Source: Fidelibacterota bacterium
GTDB taxonomy: Bacteria; Marinisomatota; Marinisomatia; Marinisomatales; TCS56
DNA: 14,820 nucleotides
Direction of reading: 5' to 3'
NCBI GenBank assembly: GCA_030634675.1
Contig: DAOWAH010000018.1
Span: forward strand, 1-14,820
Part shown: positions 1 through 9,207 of the stretch, in pieces
Numbering within the stretch: position 1 is the first letter of the stretch
How the letters are laid out: the number at the start of each line of letters is the position of its first letter
Made by a program: the position numbers and the translations under genes
The notes under the pieces: model-generated
The model's input: the letters and a program-made list of their open reading frames with translations, nothing else
Told to the model about the DNA's origin: nothing
Databases searched by the model: none

Positions 1-607
1 CATCGACCTGATGATAAGCTTCAGCTCTGGATTCATCTACGGTACCCTTTACAATTTGAATACTGACCAACTTACCACTGGGATTAAATATCTGTTTGCC
101 AACGAAATTGGAAGTAAACCAGTCCTTATCGATCTCGCCGCCCAGGCCTGGCGTTTCACCATGTTTATAAAAAGTGATACCCATTACCGTCTTGCAATCG
201 CTTTCCAGAGCCAGATAGCCATAACAAGTGGACCAGAGACCCTTCCCGGAGATCGGAATGGCGTAACCGGCCGTTTGATTATTGATCACTTTTTTGAAAA
301 CCGGGTATAATCCACTCATAGTCTTAGGATCGATATCTTCCGGTTTCATATTATTGACCCGCTGGCCGGTTTTATCTACCACATAGCTGCGGATATTCTC
401 CGAAAACATTTGCTGATAATCCTCGGCTGTGAGTTTAACATCGGTCTGACCTGAAATATCCAATGCTCGTAGAATATTCTTTTTAATATCCAGCTCCATG
501 TTCAACTGCTGCCGATCTTTTAACAATGTGGCTGCTGCTGACAACATAATTCCAAGGATAATTGTCACCAGGGTGGTGAATCCCAGGGTATAACTGTTAC
601 TGCGCAT
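1..607 (-). CDS. nqrC: Na+-translocating NADH:quinone oxidoreductase subunit C (partial, C-terminus off window)
   Basis: NqrC is a membrane-anchored periplasmic subunit of Na+-NQR that carries covalent FMN and passes electrons on toward the quinone-reducing part of the complex. I translated 202 residues from an ATG at 607 down to the left edge, with no stop. Residues 9-28 form one hydrophobic anchor. The family blocks GKGLWSTCYGYLALE (about 121-135) and KHGETPGLGGEI (about 148-159) are clear. The frame ends at AYHQVD, just before the expected SGAT-T motif whose Thr binds FMN, so that motif and roughly the last 50 residues lie outside the window. The start overlaps the end of nqrB by 11 bases and is preceded by a good ribosome site (AAGAGGG). 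No frameshift or internal stop is seen, so this is a window cut and not a pseudogene. Identity is strong. Confidence 0.93.
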   Translation of the reverse strand, partial: MRSNSYTLGFTTLVTIILGIMLSAAATLLKDRQQLNMELDIKKNILRALDISGQTDVKLTAEDYQQMFSENIRSYVVDKTGQRVNNMKPEDIDPKTMSGLYPVFKKVINNQTAGYAIPISGKGLWSTCYGYLALESDCKTVMGITFYKHGETPGLGGEIDKDWFTSNFVGKQIFNPSGKLVSIQIVKGTVDESRAEAYHQVD

Positions 608-1775
608 AACGGGCAACCCTCTTCTTAATATTCGCTTGAACAACAAAATAATCAATCAGCGGTGCAAAGGCGTTCATTAGTAGAATCGCCAGCATCGTTC
701 CTTCCGGATAAGCCGGGTTGATCGATCTAATAACTACAGTCAATACCCCGATCATGATACCATATATCCAGCGCCCCGCATTAGTGTGGGCAGCAGTAAC
801 CGGGTCGGTGGCCATAAAGGTGATTCCGAATAGAAAACCGCCCATAACCAGATGATAGTGGGGCGGTAAAGATAGCATCGTATTCGAAGATTGTCCGGCC
901 AGGATATTGGTCAACAAAGCAGTACCTGCTAATCCCAATAATCCGCCAACTATTACCCGCCAGGAACCAATTTTTGTAAGAATAAGAAATACTGCTCCAA
1001 TTAAAATAGCCAGGGCGCTGGTCTCGCTGATTGAACCGGGAATCAATCCATAGAACATGTTGGACCAAGAATAATCGAATTGTGTCACGCCATTCAAAAG
1101 TTCTACTGCTTTGCCATTAGTTACTGCTGCCGGTACGGCTAATGGTGTAGCACCGCTGTAACCATCAGGTCCCATCACCCAAACACTGTCTCCCGATATT
1201 TTACCAGGATAGGCAAAGAAAAGAAAGGCGCGGGTCGTAAGGGCCGGATTGAAAATATTCATGCCGGTGCCACCAAAGACTAACTTACCAATCACCATTC
1301 CGAAGGAAGTAGCCACGGCTACTTGCCATAGCGGTATCGTTGGCGGAACAATCATCGGGATCAACAAACCGGTTACCAGAAAACCTTCATCAACTTCATG
1401 TTTGCGGACAATAGCAAAAAGAACTTCCCAAATGGCACCGGTAGCATATGAAACAATAATTATCGGAAGCATTACCTTTAACCCGAACCAAAAATTAGTT
1501 GCCAGACTGCGCTCAAGACCGAAGGCCAACGCCTGTTGATAACCTATATTAAATAATCCAAAGAAAAAGACCGGTAAGAGCGCGAATATAACGATTGTCA
1601 TGATCCGCTTCAGGTCAACACTATCCCGGATATAGGGTGCCATATCAGTTTCTTTATCAGTGTTGAACAGCAAAGTATCAAGCATTTCGTAAACCGGATA
1701 AAAGAGCTTTAAACGACCTTCTTCCTCGAATGCCGGTTTCATTCGTTCGCTGAATCTTCTTAAGAACTGCATCAT
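597..1775 (-). CDS. nqrB: Na+-translocating NADH:quinone oxidoreductase subunit B
   Basis: NqrB is a large integral membrane subunit of Na+-NQR that carries covalent FMN (and riboflavin in the Vibrio enzyme) and contributes to Na+ movement and quinone binding. The 392-residue protein is slightly shorter than Vibrio NqrB. The FMN-attachment motif DGYSGATPL is present, with Thr210 as the expected phosphoester site. Other family blocks are GFLVTGLLIP (131-140), PPTIPLWQ (144-151) and GTGMNIFNPALTTRAFLFFAYP (169-190). Many hydrophobic helices follow residue 55; the N-terminal ~50 residues are hydrophilic. Its start shares one base with the nqrA stop (TAATG), and GGAGAAGGA lies just upstream, so translational coupling with nqrA is likely. 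Two consecutive ATG codons exist (1775 and 1772); the exact choice is immaterial. Confidence 0.97.
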   Translation of the reverse strand: MMQFLRRFSERMKPAFEEEGRLKLFYPVYEMLDTLLFNTDKETDMAPYIRDSVDLKRIMTIVIFALLPVFFFGLFNIGYQQALAFGLERSLATNFWFGLKVMLPIIIVSYATGAIWEVLFAIVRKHEVDEGFLVTGLLIPMIVPPTIPLWQVAVATSFGMVIGKLVFGGTGMNIFNPALTTRAFLFFAYPGKISGDSVWVMGPDGYSGATPLAVPAAVTNGKAVELLNGVTQFDYSWSNMFYGLIPGSISETSALAILIGAVFLILTKIGSWRVIVGGLLGLAGTALLTNILAGQSSNTMLSLPPHYHLVMGGFLFGITFMATDPVTAAHTNAGRWIYGIMIGVLTVVIRSINPAYPEGTMLAILLMNAFAPLIDYFVVQANIKKRVARYAQ

Positions 1776-3115
1776 TACATTTCCTTCTCCATAAGCTCCA
1801 ATCCCTGTCGAATAACTGAACTCAATTCTATTTTACTGGGACAGCCAAACGTGGATAACGCAAAATCTTCCGGATCACATTCCAGAATACCGAGTTTTTC
1901 CATTTCTTCAACATCTTGAGCCAGAATGCTGCGGAATAGGGCATTAGGCATAATATCCATCGGAAGTACATCTTCCCAGGCATTGATCGGTACGATAGCT
2001 CGACGTGCGCCATTCAGTTTAGTACTAAAACTAAAATTTCTTTTGCCGGTTTTAAGATACGCATTAGTAAGCGTGTACTCTCTGGCACTATTTCCAATTT
2101 TCGCCCAACCTAAAAATGGTCGTTGATGATCGATTGATAAAACAGAAATTGTAGAATGATAAAAACCCAAATAATCTTCACCTTCGGCAGCACGACCTGT
2201 AAGAACATCGCCCGAAATAACGCGATTAGCGGTTGTGTTCAAGTTATCCTGCACTAAATTTGATAACGGAGCACCAATTCTGGTTTGTAAAAATTCCGGA
2301 TTCTTTACAGCCGGACCGCCAACAGCGATTAATACAGTCGGATCGTATTGGCCAGTTTTAAACAAGGAACCAAGAGTCGCCACATGCTGAACATTAACCG
2401 TCCAGATAATATCCCCCGGATTAATCGGATCGATATGATGAATCTGAATACCAACATTCCCGGCAGGATGAGGCCCGGAAATCTGATGGATGGTAATACC
2501 ATTCAGATTGTTAAATACCTCAGCGGACGAACCAGCGGGGACTGTCAGATGAACAGCGCCGCCGGATAATTTTGTTAACACTTGCAAACCGGTTCGAAAT
2601 TCTCCTTCACGCCCCTTCAATGCCATAGTAGGATCAATTGACAGGGGTGCTGTATCGATGCCGGAAATAAAAATCGCTTTGGGTGTGTCCTCAGGTCGGG
2701 CTGTTATATTAAATGGCCGTTGCCTAATCAAGGGCCAGAGATTAGCTTCAAGAATATACTTAATAATATCTAAACGATTACTACTTTCAACCACTAAAGT
2801 ATCTAATGTTGCAATAGCTTCGTCATCATCTGTGGCAATAACAATCTTCTTGATGATACGTCGTTCGCCATAAATAATTTCTTTTATCGTGCCACCGGCC
2901 GGTGATGGATAATAAACCTGCGGATTCTTTTTATCAAAAAATAAGGCCGAGCCCAGCTCTACCTTATCACCTGCTTTGACAACAAGTTTCGGCTTGATTC
3001 CCAGATAGTCCGCCGGTACAATTCCAAATTCCTGGAATTTATCAGCCATTTCGACAGCTCCGGTCGGAACACCGGAAATCCGGATATTATGACCCTTTTG
3101 TATTTTTATCTTCAT
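1775..3115 (-). CDS. nqrA: Na+-translocating NADH:quinone oxidoreductase subunit A
   Basis: NqrA is the cytoplasmic-side peripheral subunit of Na+-NQR, without redox cofactors in the Vibrio enzyme and implicated in quinone binding. The 446 residues match the usual family length. The N-terminus (KIKIQKGHNIRISGVP) is the typical opening. The barrel-sandwich segment KAGDKVELGSALFFDKK (about 47-63) followed by SPAGGTI (71-77) is shared with RnfC-like proteins. GPHPAGNVGIQIHHIDP (214-230) is a core NqrA block. There are no cysteine ligand motifs of the RnfC type, which separates it from RnfC. The gene is first in the nqr group, 129 bases after nuoN, and overlaps nqrB by one base. GAGAG precedes the ATG at about nine bases. 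Whether it has its own promoter or is read from nuo cannot be settled by eye. Confidence 0.96.
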   Translation of the reverse strand: MKIKIQKGHNIRISGVPTGAVEMADKFQEFGIVPADYLGIKPKLVVKAGDKVELGSALFFDKKNPQVYYPSPAGGTIKEIIYGERRIIKKIVIATDDDEAIATLDTLVVESSNRLDIIKYILEANLWPLIRQRPFNITARPEDTPKAIFISGIDTAPLSIDPTMALKGREGEFRTGLQVLTKLSGGAVHLTVPAGSSAEVFNNLNGITIHQISGPHPAGNVGIQIHHIDPINPGDIIWTVNVQHVATLGSLFKTGQYDPTVLIAVGGPAVKNPEFLQTRIGAPLSNLVQDNLNTTANRVISGDVLTGRAAEGEDYLGFYHSTISVLSIDHQRPFLGWAKIGNSAREYTLTNAYLKTGKRNFSFSTKLNGARRAIVPINAWEDVLPMDIMPNALFRSILAQDVEEMEKLGILECDPEDFALSTFGCPSKIELSSVIRQGLELMEKEM

Positions 3116-3244
3116 TAAGCTCTCATGAATGATTATGTAAATATATAGATTTTCAAGTGGTTAAGTTCAGGCGCAGAATTATTTATCTTGTGGATCAATT
3201 TTAAAAGTAATTATTTTCTTCATATTGAGTTGTTGAGTATACAG
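3116..3244 (-). other. nuoN-nqrA intergenic gap, no terminator seen
   Basis: This is the longest gap inside the minus-strand block and the boundary between the complex I and NQR gene sets. On the coding strand it is AT-rich. I found no GC-rich hairpin followed by a T-run, so transcription may continue from nuo into nqr. A weak promoter-like pair (TGAACT, 18 bases, TATATT) lies about 35-60 bases before nqrA, but the -35 part matches consensus poorly. A 14-codon frame starting MKKIITFK is present and probably meaningless. Confidence 0.4.
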
Positions 3245-4732
3245 CTAACGAATAAATATCACCAAAGAGTTACGTACCCAGTCGGCAACTGGTGTCCAGT
3301 AGATACCAAAAATAAACGTTGGAACAGCTAAAATAACAGTAAGTATGGAAATCATCGAAAATTTGATCTTAATTCCTGATTCGGTATCCTCTTCAAAAAA
3401 CATGGTTTTCACTACATGCATATAATAATATAGGGAAACGACACTGTTAATTACACCAATAATAGCCAGCCAATAGAAACCAGGACCAGCTTTGATAACA
3501 GCAGAAAAAATATAAAATTTTCCGATAAAACCGGCCGTAGGTGGAATACCAGTCAGGGAGAACATGAATAAAGTCATGATTATTGCCAGTAAAGGAGAAC
3601 TATGTCCTAAGCCACTAAACGCCTCAAAGGTTTCTTTTCCGGTGTTGTTGCGAACTAACATAAGAACATAGAATGCTCCCAGATTCATAAACAGGTACAG
3701 AAAAGCATAGATCATTATACCATAAATTCCCTGCTCGGAAAGTACTGGAAGCCCCATCATCATGTAGCCGGCATGAGCAATACTGGAGTAAGCCAGCATG
3801 CGCTTAACGCTAGTTTGTCGCAAGGCGATCAGATTGCCCAACGTCATGGTAGCCACCGCTAGAACAGCCATAACCTGGGTCCACGGTATCGCAGAACTGA
3901 ATATCCATTCAGTTTCGATAAAAGTGCCTGGCGCCCCAAGGCTGGAATTGAAAAAACGAATGATCAGGGCCAAGCCAGCCGCTTTGGGTGCCACCGATAA
4001 ATAAGCGGTTATGGAGGTTGGCGCTCCTTCATACACATCGGGTGTCCAATAATGGAATGGTACGGCTGAAATTTTATACCCAAATCCGGTAAATATAAAA
4101 AGCGTCGCTAGTATCAGAGCCAGATCCACACTGGTATCCAAACCGGCCAGGGCTACCCGAATATCATAGATATTTGTTGATCCGGTCAGGCCGAAAAGAA
4201 TACTTAAGCCAAATAACATTATACCGGACGAAAAAGCGCCATAAATCACATATTTTAGAGATGCTTCACTGGAACGACGATTTCCGCGCAGGTAACCGGC
4301 CAGCACGAAAGACATTATCGACACAATTTCAATTGCCAGATACACTACAATCAGATCGGTAGCTGATACCATCAGGAACATACCCAGCACCATAATAGTG
4401 ATCAACGCATAGTATTCACCGACTCTTTGATTAGCCAAATCTTTTTCGCTGAATGATACGACAATGGTAAAGATTGTCCCCAACAGAATCAGAAATTTAA
4501 AATAGGCACTGAAAGGATCACTTACCACAGATCCCAGAAACAGGGCTACCGGTACCGACTGCTCATTAATTAGTAAGGTTACGGCAGTTAAAATTATACC
4601 GGCCAGAACCCACAGACCCACCCGGTAGGATCTATCTTCCTGGTAGAAAAGGTCGACAATTATCGCCAAGATGATCGTTCCGGTCAGGATCAGTTCAGGT
4701 CCGAAATAATTCAGGCTGAATAGATTGGTCAT
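3245..4732 (-). CDS. nuoN: NADH-quinone oxidoreductase subunit N
   Basis: NuoN is one of three antiporter-like membrane subunits that form the ion-translocating arm of complex I, the one nearest the peripheral arm. The 495-residue protein is very hydrophobic throughout, fitting the family's 14 helices. The conserved helix-5 glutamate is E135 in YLAIEIVSIMSF, followed by GYLRGNRRSSEASLKY (146-161). The buried lysine is K220 in GFGYKISAVPFHYWTPDVYEG (217-236). Length is normal. It is the last gene of the nuo set, 42 bases after nuoM, with only a distant AGGA upstream, so initiation looks weaker than for nuoM. The proximity to nqrA suggests a joint respiratory locus. Confidence 0.97.
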   Translation of the reverse strand: MTNLFSLNYFGPELILTGTIILAIIVDLFYQEDRSYRVGLWVLAGIILTAVTLLINEQSVPVALFLGSVVSDPFSAYFKFLILLGTIFTIVVSFSEKDLANQRVGEYYALITIMVLGMFLMVSATDLIVVYLAIEIVSIMSFVLAGYLRGNRRSSEASLKYVIYGAFSSGIMLFGLSILFGLTGSTNIYDIRVALAGLDTSVDLALILATLFIFTGFGYKISAVPFHYWTPDVYEGAPTSITAYLSVAPKAAGLALIIRFFNSSLGAPGTFIETEWIFSSAIPWTQVMAVLAVATMTLGNLIALRQTSVKRMLAYSSIAHAGYMMMGLPVLSEQGIYGIMIYAFLYLFMNLGAFYVLMLVRNNTGKETFEAFSGLGHSSPLLAIIMTLFMFSLTGIPPTAGFIGKFYIFSAVIKAGPGFYWLAIIGVINSVVSLYYYMHVVKTMFFEEDTESGIKIKFSMISILTVILAVPTFIFGIYWTPVADWVRNSLVIFIR

Positions 4733-4774
4733 AATATCAATTCGATCCTGCTTTGATTGGTTTTATTCCCAACA

Positions 4775-6325
4775 TCAGAACAATCCGGTACTACCACCAA
4801 GGCTGACTACTTGTTCAATTAAAACATTAACTGTTTCCTTAATAACATTAAGAAAGGGCGCCGGATATACTCCGAATAGCAATGTAATTAATGCCAAGGG
4901 AATAACGGTAAATAATTCCCGTCCATCGATTTCAGGAAGATCGCGGTATTTTTCGTTCAATTTTCCGAAAAATATTTTTTGGTAGGCCATAAGAAAATAG
5001 GCGGCATTCAGTAAAATTCCCAACGTAGACAGAACCACAATCATCCGGAAAACAGAAAATCCGCCAATCAGACACATGGCTTCACTTACGAAACCCGACA
5101 TACTCGGGAGTCCAAGTCCCGCAAAAAAAGCTACCATAGTTATTCCAGCGTAAATGGGCATTCTGGTGGCCAAACCGCCAAAACCGGCGATGTTTCGATG
5201 ATGGGCTCGATCGTAAATCACGCCGACCAAGATAAACAGCATAGCTGAGATGGTGCCATGGTTGAACATTTGAAATACGGCACCGTTCATACCGGCTTGG
5301 GCCGACATCAGATTGTTTCCGCTCATAACGCCAGCAGCGACAACAGCCGACATACCAACCAGAGCAAATCCCATATGGTTGATACTGGAGTACGCTACCA
5401 GCCGTTTTAAATCTTTCTGGGCCAGGGCACACAAGCCACCCCAGATTATATTTACCAAACCTAATAAAGCCAGTGCCCCTGCAAACCACCACACTGCTTC
5501 CGGTAACATGGCATAATTGACCCTGAACAAACCGTACAAACCCATCTTCAAAAGTATTCCAGCCAGAATAACTGATATGGCCGTAGGTGCTTCCACATGC
5601 GCCAGGGGTAACCAGGTATGGAAAGGAAAAATCGGGACTTTAATCGCAAACCCAATGAATAACAGGATCCAGATCACCTTAATGGCACTCATCCCCCACC
5701 AGAGTACTCCACTCAGGACAGTTGGAGCAATTGCTGCCAGCTCAACCATATTAAATGTGTATCCGCAATTAAAATAGAGGGCCAAAATGGCGATCAGAAT
5801 CAACACCGAGCCAAAAAGCGTGTATAAAAAGAATTTGATTGCCGCGTATTCCCGTTTAGGTCCACCCCACAGTCCGATCAGGAAATACATGGGCAGCAGC
5901 ATTACTTCCCAGAAAACATAGAACAGGAAAAAATCCAGGGCAGTAAAAACACCCATCATTCCAGTATCGAGCAGCAGCAACAAGGCAAAATAACCTTTAA
6001 CCATTTTATCGGTCTTCCAACTGACGAATACACTAATGAACATTAATAGTGCAGTCAACAAAACCATCGGCATACTGAGCCCATCGATGCCCAGGAAGTA
6101 GAAAATATTAAAGGACGGTATCCACTGAGCATATTCGGTAAACTGAAAACTGCCCGTTGTACGATCAAAAGCAAACCACAGTACGATAGCCAGAATCAAT
6201 TGAATACCAGTGGCAACGGCTGCGGTTATTTTTATCGTACTAGTAAACCGGTTTGGAATCAGCAAGATTGCCATCATACCAAGCACCGGTAACCAGATCA
6301 GCCAACTAAGGATGTGGAAATCCAT
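4775..6325 (-). CDS. nuoM: NADH-quinone oxidoreductase subunit M
   Basis: NuoM is the middle antiporter-like subunit of the complex I membrane arm. The 516-residue protein carries the conserved helix-5 glutamate E140 (FYVFWEVMLLPMYFLIGLWG, 135-154) and the buried lysine K229 in GFAIKVPIFPFHTWLPLAHV, followed by EAPTAIS (245-251). These pairs are the charged residues thought to couple quinone chemistry to ion pumping. The protein is of normal length without insertions. It follows nuoL after 49 bases and has its own strong ribosome site five bases before the ATG, unlike the tightly overlapping genes upstream, so it can initiate independently. Confidence 0.97.
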   Translation of the reverse strand: MDFHILSWLIWLPVLGMMAILLIPNRFTSTIKITAAVATGIQLILAIVLWFAFDRTTGSFQFTEYAQWIPSFNIFYFLGIDGLSMPMVLLTALLMFISVFVSWKTDKMVKGYFALLLLLDTGMMGVFTALDFFLFYVFWEVMLLPMYFLIGLWGGPKREYAAIKFFLYTLFGSVLILIAILALYFNCGYTFNMVELAAIAPTVLSGVLWWGMSAIKVIWILLFIGFAIKVPIFPFHTWLPLAHVEAPTAISVILAGILLKMGLYGLFRVNYAMLPEAVWWFAGALALLGLVNIIWGGLCALAQKDLKRLVAYSSINHMGFALVGMSAVVAAGVMSGNNLMSAQAGMNGAVFQMFNHGTISAMLFILVGVIYDRAHHRNIAGFGGLATRMPIYAGITMVAFFAGLGLPSMSGFVSEAMCLIGGFSVFRMIVVLSTLGILLNAAYFLMAYQKIFFGKLNEKYRDLPEIDGRELFTVIPLALITLLFGVYPAPFLNVIKETVNVLIEQVVSLGGSTGLF

Positions 6326-6330
6326 TATTG

Positions 6331-6339
6331 TCCTCTCCT
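6331..6339 (-). promoter_or_regulatory. Ribosome binding site of nuoM
   Basis: On the coding strand the sequence is AGGAGAGGA, ending five bases before the nuoM ATG. It fixes the nuoM start and suggests independent initiation at a junction that lacks overlap. Confidence 0.7.
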
Positions 6340-6374
6340 AAAGTTTTCCAAGAAAAATATTAGTATCTTAAGCA

Positions 6375-8417
6375 TTAAATAACCTGCAGTATTAAAATGA
6401 TTATTATTCCCAGCAGGGCAAACAGGAGATAATTCTGTAATCTTCCGGTTTGGATTTGTCGCAGAGATTGCCCGGCCTTTTGGAACTGACGGCCAATCCC
6501 ATTAACGATCATTTTATCCAACCCCTCCCAGTCCAACTCGCCGGAAACGCTTGCCAACTTATCCGTGACCCGGCCAAATCCATCAATGAAGCGTTGATCG
6601 TAAATATCCCAGTCAATGTAGCCGACTCTTTCCGTCAGTTTTAAAAAGGGTTTATAAATAAATCGCTCATAGATTTCGTCAATAAAATATTTATTGAATG
6701 ACAAACGATATAGGAAACCGCTACGCTCAGCCCAGACCTGGGGGGACAGTTTTTTCCGCAGATACATCAGCCAGGAAAACAGAATTCCCAGGCCGGCCAG
6801 TGATACCGACAAGAGCATTGCCGTCAGGTGATTGTGGTGGAGATTTTCCATTATTTGATGAGCAGTGATTATTTCAAAACCAGTGACTACAGAATCACGT
6901 GCTACAATCAGATTAGTAAACCAACCGATATCGGAAAAAGGATTAATCTGCGGGAGTGTATAAAACAGGAATAGCGTCAGCCCACTGAGAATAACCATCG
7001 GTATTGTCATTTCCCGGGGTGATTCTTCGATGCGCCTATATACTTTCGGAAATTTAGATTTCCTATGAAAGGTCATAAAAATCAGACGCAACATATAGAA
7101 AGGCGTAATCAAGGCTGCTGCAAATCCGAAGAAGGGAATCAGGAAATGCTGAGGACTATGATTGGCGAAAGCAAGCGTCCCGGCTAATATGGCATCTTTG
7201 GACAGAAATCCGGAAAAGAACGGTACACCTGAAATTGCCAGGGTACAGATCACCATTGTCCAGTAAGTGAAAGGCATTCTGGTTTTAAAGCCACCCATAT
7301 TGCGCATATCCTGAGGATCGATTGTATGGTCTTTCAACTTATGTAAAGCCTGATGCATGGCATGAATCACACTCCCGGCACCATAAAACAAACTGGCTTT
7401 AAACATGGCATGGGTCACCAGATGGAAAAAACCAGCCGTATAGGCACCCGTTCCAATTGCCATGACCATATAACCTAATTGACTCAGAGTGGAATAGGCC
7501 AGTACCCGCTTAATGTCATTCTGAGTAATTGCGATGGTAGCGGCAAACAGAGCGGTAAATCCACCGATATAGGCAATTACCGTCAATACATCAGGAGTGA
7601 GGATCGGGAACAGACGCACCAGCATATATACGCCGGCGGCAACCATGGTGGCGGCATGAATCAGGGCCGAAACCGGCGTAGGACCTTCCATGGCATCCGG
7701 TAACCAGATATGTAGCGGAACTTGAGCGGACTTACCGATGGCGCCGCAGAATAGCCCCAATCCCGCCAATGTCAGAAGTGTACCATGAATTGAACCACTG
7801 GCCACACCGGCAAATACATCGGAATAATTGAATGAGCCAACGGCAGTGAAAAACAACATTATACCAATAAAGAATCCCAAATCTCCGACCCGGTTGGCCA
7901 AGAATGCTTTCTTACCTGCATCAGCAGCGGTATCCTTCTGGAACCAGAAACCAATTAACAGGTATGAACTTAATCCCACCAATTCCCAGAAAATATACAG
8001 GGATACCAGATTATTGGCCAGCACGATACCATTCATACTGAAAGTGAATAAACCCAAGTAAGCGAAATAGCGGTGATACAAGGGATCGTTGGCCATGTAC
8101 TTGATGGAATAGATATGTGACATGGCAGAAATCAGGGCGACAACCACCAGCATCACGACAGTAATATTGTCAACCAGGAAACCCAGCTCAATTTTAAAGG
8201 CACCCAGATTCAGCCAGGTTAAGGCGGCTTCCCTCATAAACTGCGAATCATTCAGCAGTAAAATCGATACCAGCATTCCCAGAGCCACCCCTAAAGTAAT
8301 CAATACGGCAAAAATCGATACGAAATCACCTTTACGCGGTAAACGTTGACCAAAAAATATCTGGATTACAAAGGCCAATAATGGTAAAAACAGGATTATC
8401 AAACTGGCAATGATCAT
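6375..8417 (-). CDS. nuoL: NADH-quinone oxidoreductase subunit L
   Basis: NuoL is the distal antiporter-like subunit of complex I and carries the long lateral helix that braces the membrane arm. Conserved charges are E145 in [20 protein letters not shown] (141-160) and K229 in [20 protein letters not shown] (228-247), followed by [15 protein letters not shown]. At 680 residues it is longer than E. coli NuoL (613). The extra length is mostly in the C-terminal region (from about 560), where two similar stretches occur, [12 protein letters not shown] and [12 protein letters not shown], before [12 protein letters not shown] and a final hydrophobic segment. This extended tail is familiar from several non-proteobacterial lineages. 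The start overlaps the nuoK stop as ATGA and has no clear ribosome site of its own, so it is probably coupled to nuoK. Confidence 0.97.
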   Translation of the reverse strand: MIIASLIILFLPLLAFVIQIFFGQRLPRKGDFVSIFAVLITLGVALGMLVSILLLNDSQFMREAALTWLNLGAFKIELGFLVDNITVVMLVVVALISAMSHIYSIKYMANDPLYHRYFAYLGLFTFSMNGIVLANNLVSLYIFWELVGLSSYLLIGFWFQKDTAADAGKKAFLANRVGDLGFFIGIMLFFTAVGSFNYSDVFAGVASGSIHGTLLTLAGLGLFCGAIGKSAQVPLHIWLPDAMEGPTPVSALIHAATMVAAGVYMLVRLFPILTPDVLTVIAYIGGFTALFAATIAITQNDIKRVLAYSTLSQLGYMVMAIGTGAYTAGFFHLVTHAMFKASLFYGAGSVIHAMHQALHKLKDHTIDPQDMRNMGGFKTRMPFTYWTMVICTLAISGVPFFSGFLSKDAILAGTLAFANHSPQHFLIPFFGFAAALITPFYMLRLIFMTFHRKSKFPKVYRRIEESPREMTIPMVILSGLTLFLFYTLPQINPFSDIGWFTNLIVARDSVVTGFEIITAHQIMENLHHNHLTAMLLSVSLAGLGILFSWLMYLRKKLSPQVWAERSGFLYRLSFNKYFIDEIYERFIYKPFLKLTERVGYIDWDIYDQRFIDGFGRVTDKLASVSGELDWEGLDKMIVNGIGRQFQKAGQSLRQIQTGRLQNYLLFALLGIIIILILQVI

Positions 8418-8719
8418 TGTTTCAACTGACTCGCTTCATCCACATTGACGGTATGGAACAGGTTATAAATATTAATTATAATAGCAAGGGCTATGGCTGC
8501 TTCTGCGGCAGCCATCACAATTACAAACAGGGCAAAAACGTGCCCGGATAAATTCATCCCGCCAAAGCGGGAGAAAGCGATGAAATTCAGATTCGCCGAA
8601 TTGAGAATCAACTCAATCCCCATTAAGACTGCAATGGCATTCCGGCGGGTAATCACGCCGAACAAACCCAGGCAAAACAGTGCCGCGCCCACAATTAAAT
8701 AGGTTTGCAAATGATCCAT
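8414..8719 (-). CDS. nuoK: NADH-quinone oxidoreductase subunit K
   Basis: NuoK is a small three-helix membrane subunit, related to MrpC, that lies next to NuoN and contributes charged residues to the proton path. Starting at the ATG at 8719 the protein has 101 residues. The two conserved membrane glutamates are E36 in [14 protein letters not shown] and E73 in [11 protein letters not shown], spaced as in the family. A TTG one codon upstream (8722) keeps the frame, but the ATG is better: it overlaps the nuoJ stop as TGATG and sits eight bases after a strong AGGAGG. The gene ends in an ATGA overlap with nuoL. Confidence 0.97.
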   Translation of the reverse strand: MDHLQTYLIVGAALFCLGLFGVITRRNAIAVLMGIELILNSANLNFIAFSRFGGMNLSGHVFALFVIVMAAAEAAIALAIIINIYNLFHTVNVDEASQLKQ

Positions 8720-9207
8720 CAACGTCCCCTCCTGGCCAGCATAGCGGCTCCAATCAGAGCGCCCAGCAATAATACCGAAGTAATCTCAAATGGTAAAAGG
8801 TAATCAATCATTAACATTTTACCGATGGAAGCCACTGTTTGGTCAGGCTCAACCGCTGCAATTTCCAACCAGGGTGTTTTCAGAATCATCGTTACCAGTA
8901 GAATGAATAAAACCACAACACCGCCCGCGCCGGCCCCTCGTTGGACACTGGTATGCGATATACGCACGCTGGTTATCTTGTTGGTCAGCATTATACCAAA
9001 TATGATCAGTATCAGGATACCTCCAACATAAATAACAATTTGCACGACCCCAATAAAATCAGCCCACAGAAAGATATATAAACCGGCGACACCGATAAAA
9101 GTAAATAGTAACGCAACGGCTGAATAAATCAACTGGTTACTGCCAACCACAACTAATGCGGAAAAAACTGTCAGTAAGATAATAAGCCAGAAGGTAACCG
9201 TAGCCAT
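8719..9207 (-). CDS. nuoJ: NADH-quinone oxidoreductase subunit J
   Basis: NuoJ is a five-helix membrane subunit of complex I; its third helix undergoes a pi-bulge transition linked to coupling. The 162-residue protein has the diagnostic segment [19 protein letters not shown] (49-67), containing the Y-V-G-G stretch of that helix. The remainder is hydrophobic, with a loop around 75-90 and a last helix near 140-157 ending in ARRGR. The start shares one base with the nuoI stop (TAATG) and the stop shares one base with the nuoK ATG. Length and motif agree with NuoJ; nothing is missing. Confidence 0.95.
   Translation of the reverse strand: MATVTFWLIILLTVFSALVVVGSNQLIYSAVALLFTFIGVAGLYIFLWADFIGVVQIVIYVGGILILIIFGIMLTNKITSVRISHTSVQRGAGAGGVVVLFILLVTMILKTPWLEIAAVEPDQTVASIGKMLMIDYLLPFEITSVLLLGALIGAAMLARRGR
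8728..8733 (-). promoter_or_regulatory. Ribosome binding site of nuoK
   Basis: AGGAGG on the coding strand, inside the end of nuoJ, is spaced eight bases from the ATG at 8719 and five from the alternative TTG at 8722. It favours the ATG as the nuoK start. Confidence 0.75.

Noticed and set aside
11..310. 99-residue plus-strand open frame at the left edge
   Set aside because: It lies antisense to nqrC, whose translated protein shows clear family motifs; the plus-strand product resembles nothing known.
2..607. nqrC as a pseudogene because it lacks its FMN motif
   Set aside because: The frame is open to the window edge and stops being visible just where the motif should begin, so the absence is due to the window boundary.
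1775..3115. nqrA as rnfC of an Rnf complex
   Set aside because: It lacks the [4Fe-4S] cysteine motifs of RnfC and is followed by NqrB and NqrC with NQR-type signatures.
3150..3210. 14-codon frame beginning MKKIITFK between nuoN and nqrA
   Set aside because: Too short to judge, no ribosome site of note, and short frames of this kind are expected by chance in AT-rich gaps.
5082..5492. 136-residue minus-strand open frame within nuoM
   Set aside because: It is an alternative frame of nuoM with a tryptophan-, cysteine- and arginine-rich product typical of a shadow frame; nuoM itself is intact.
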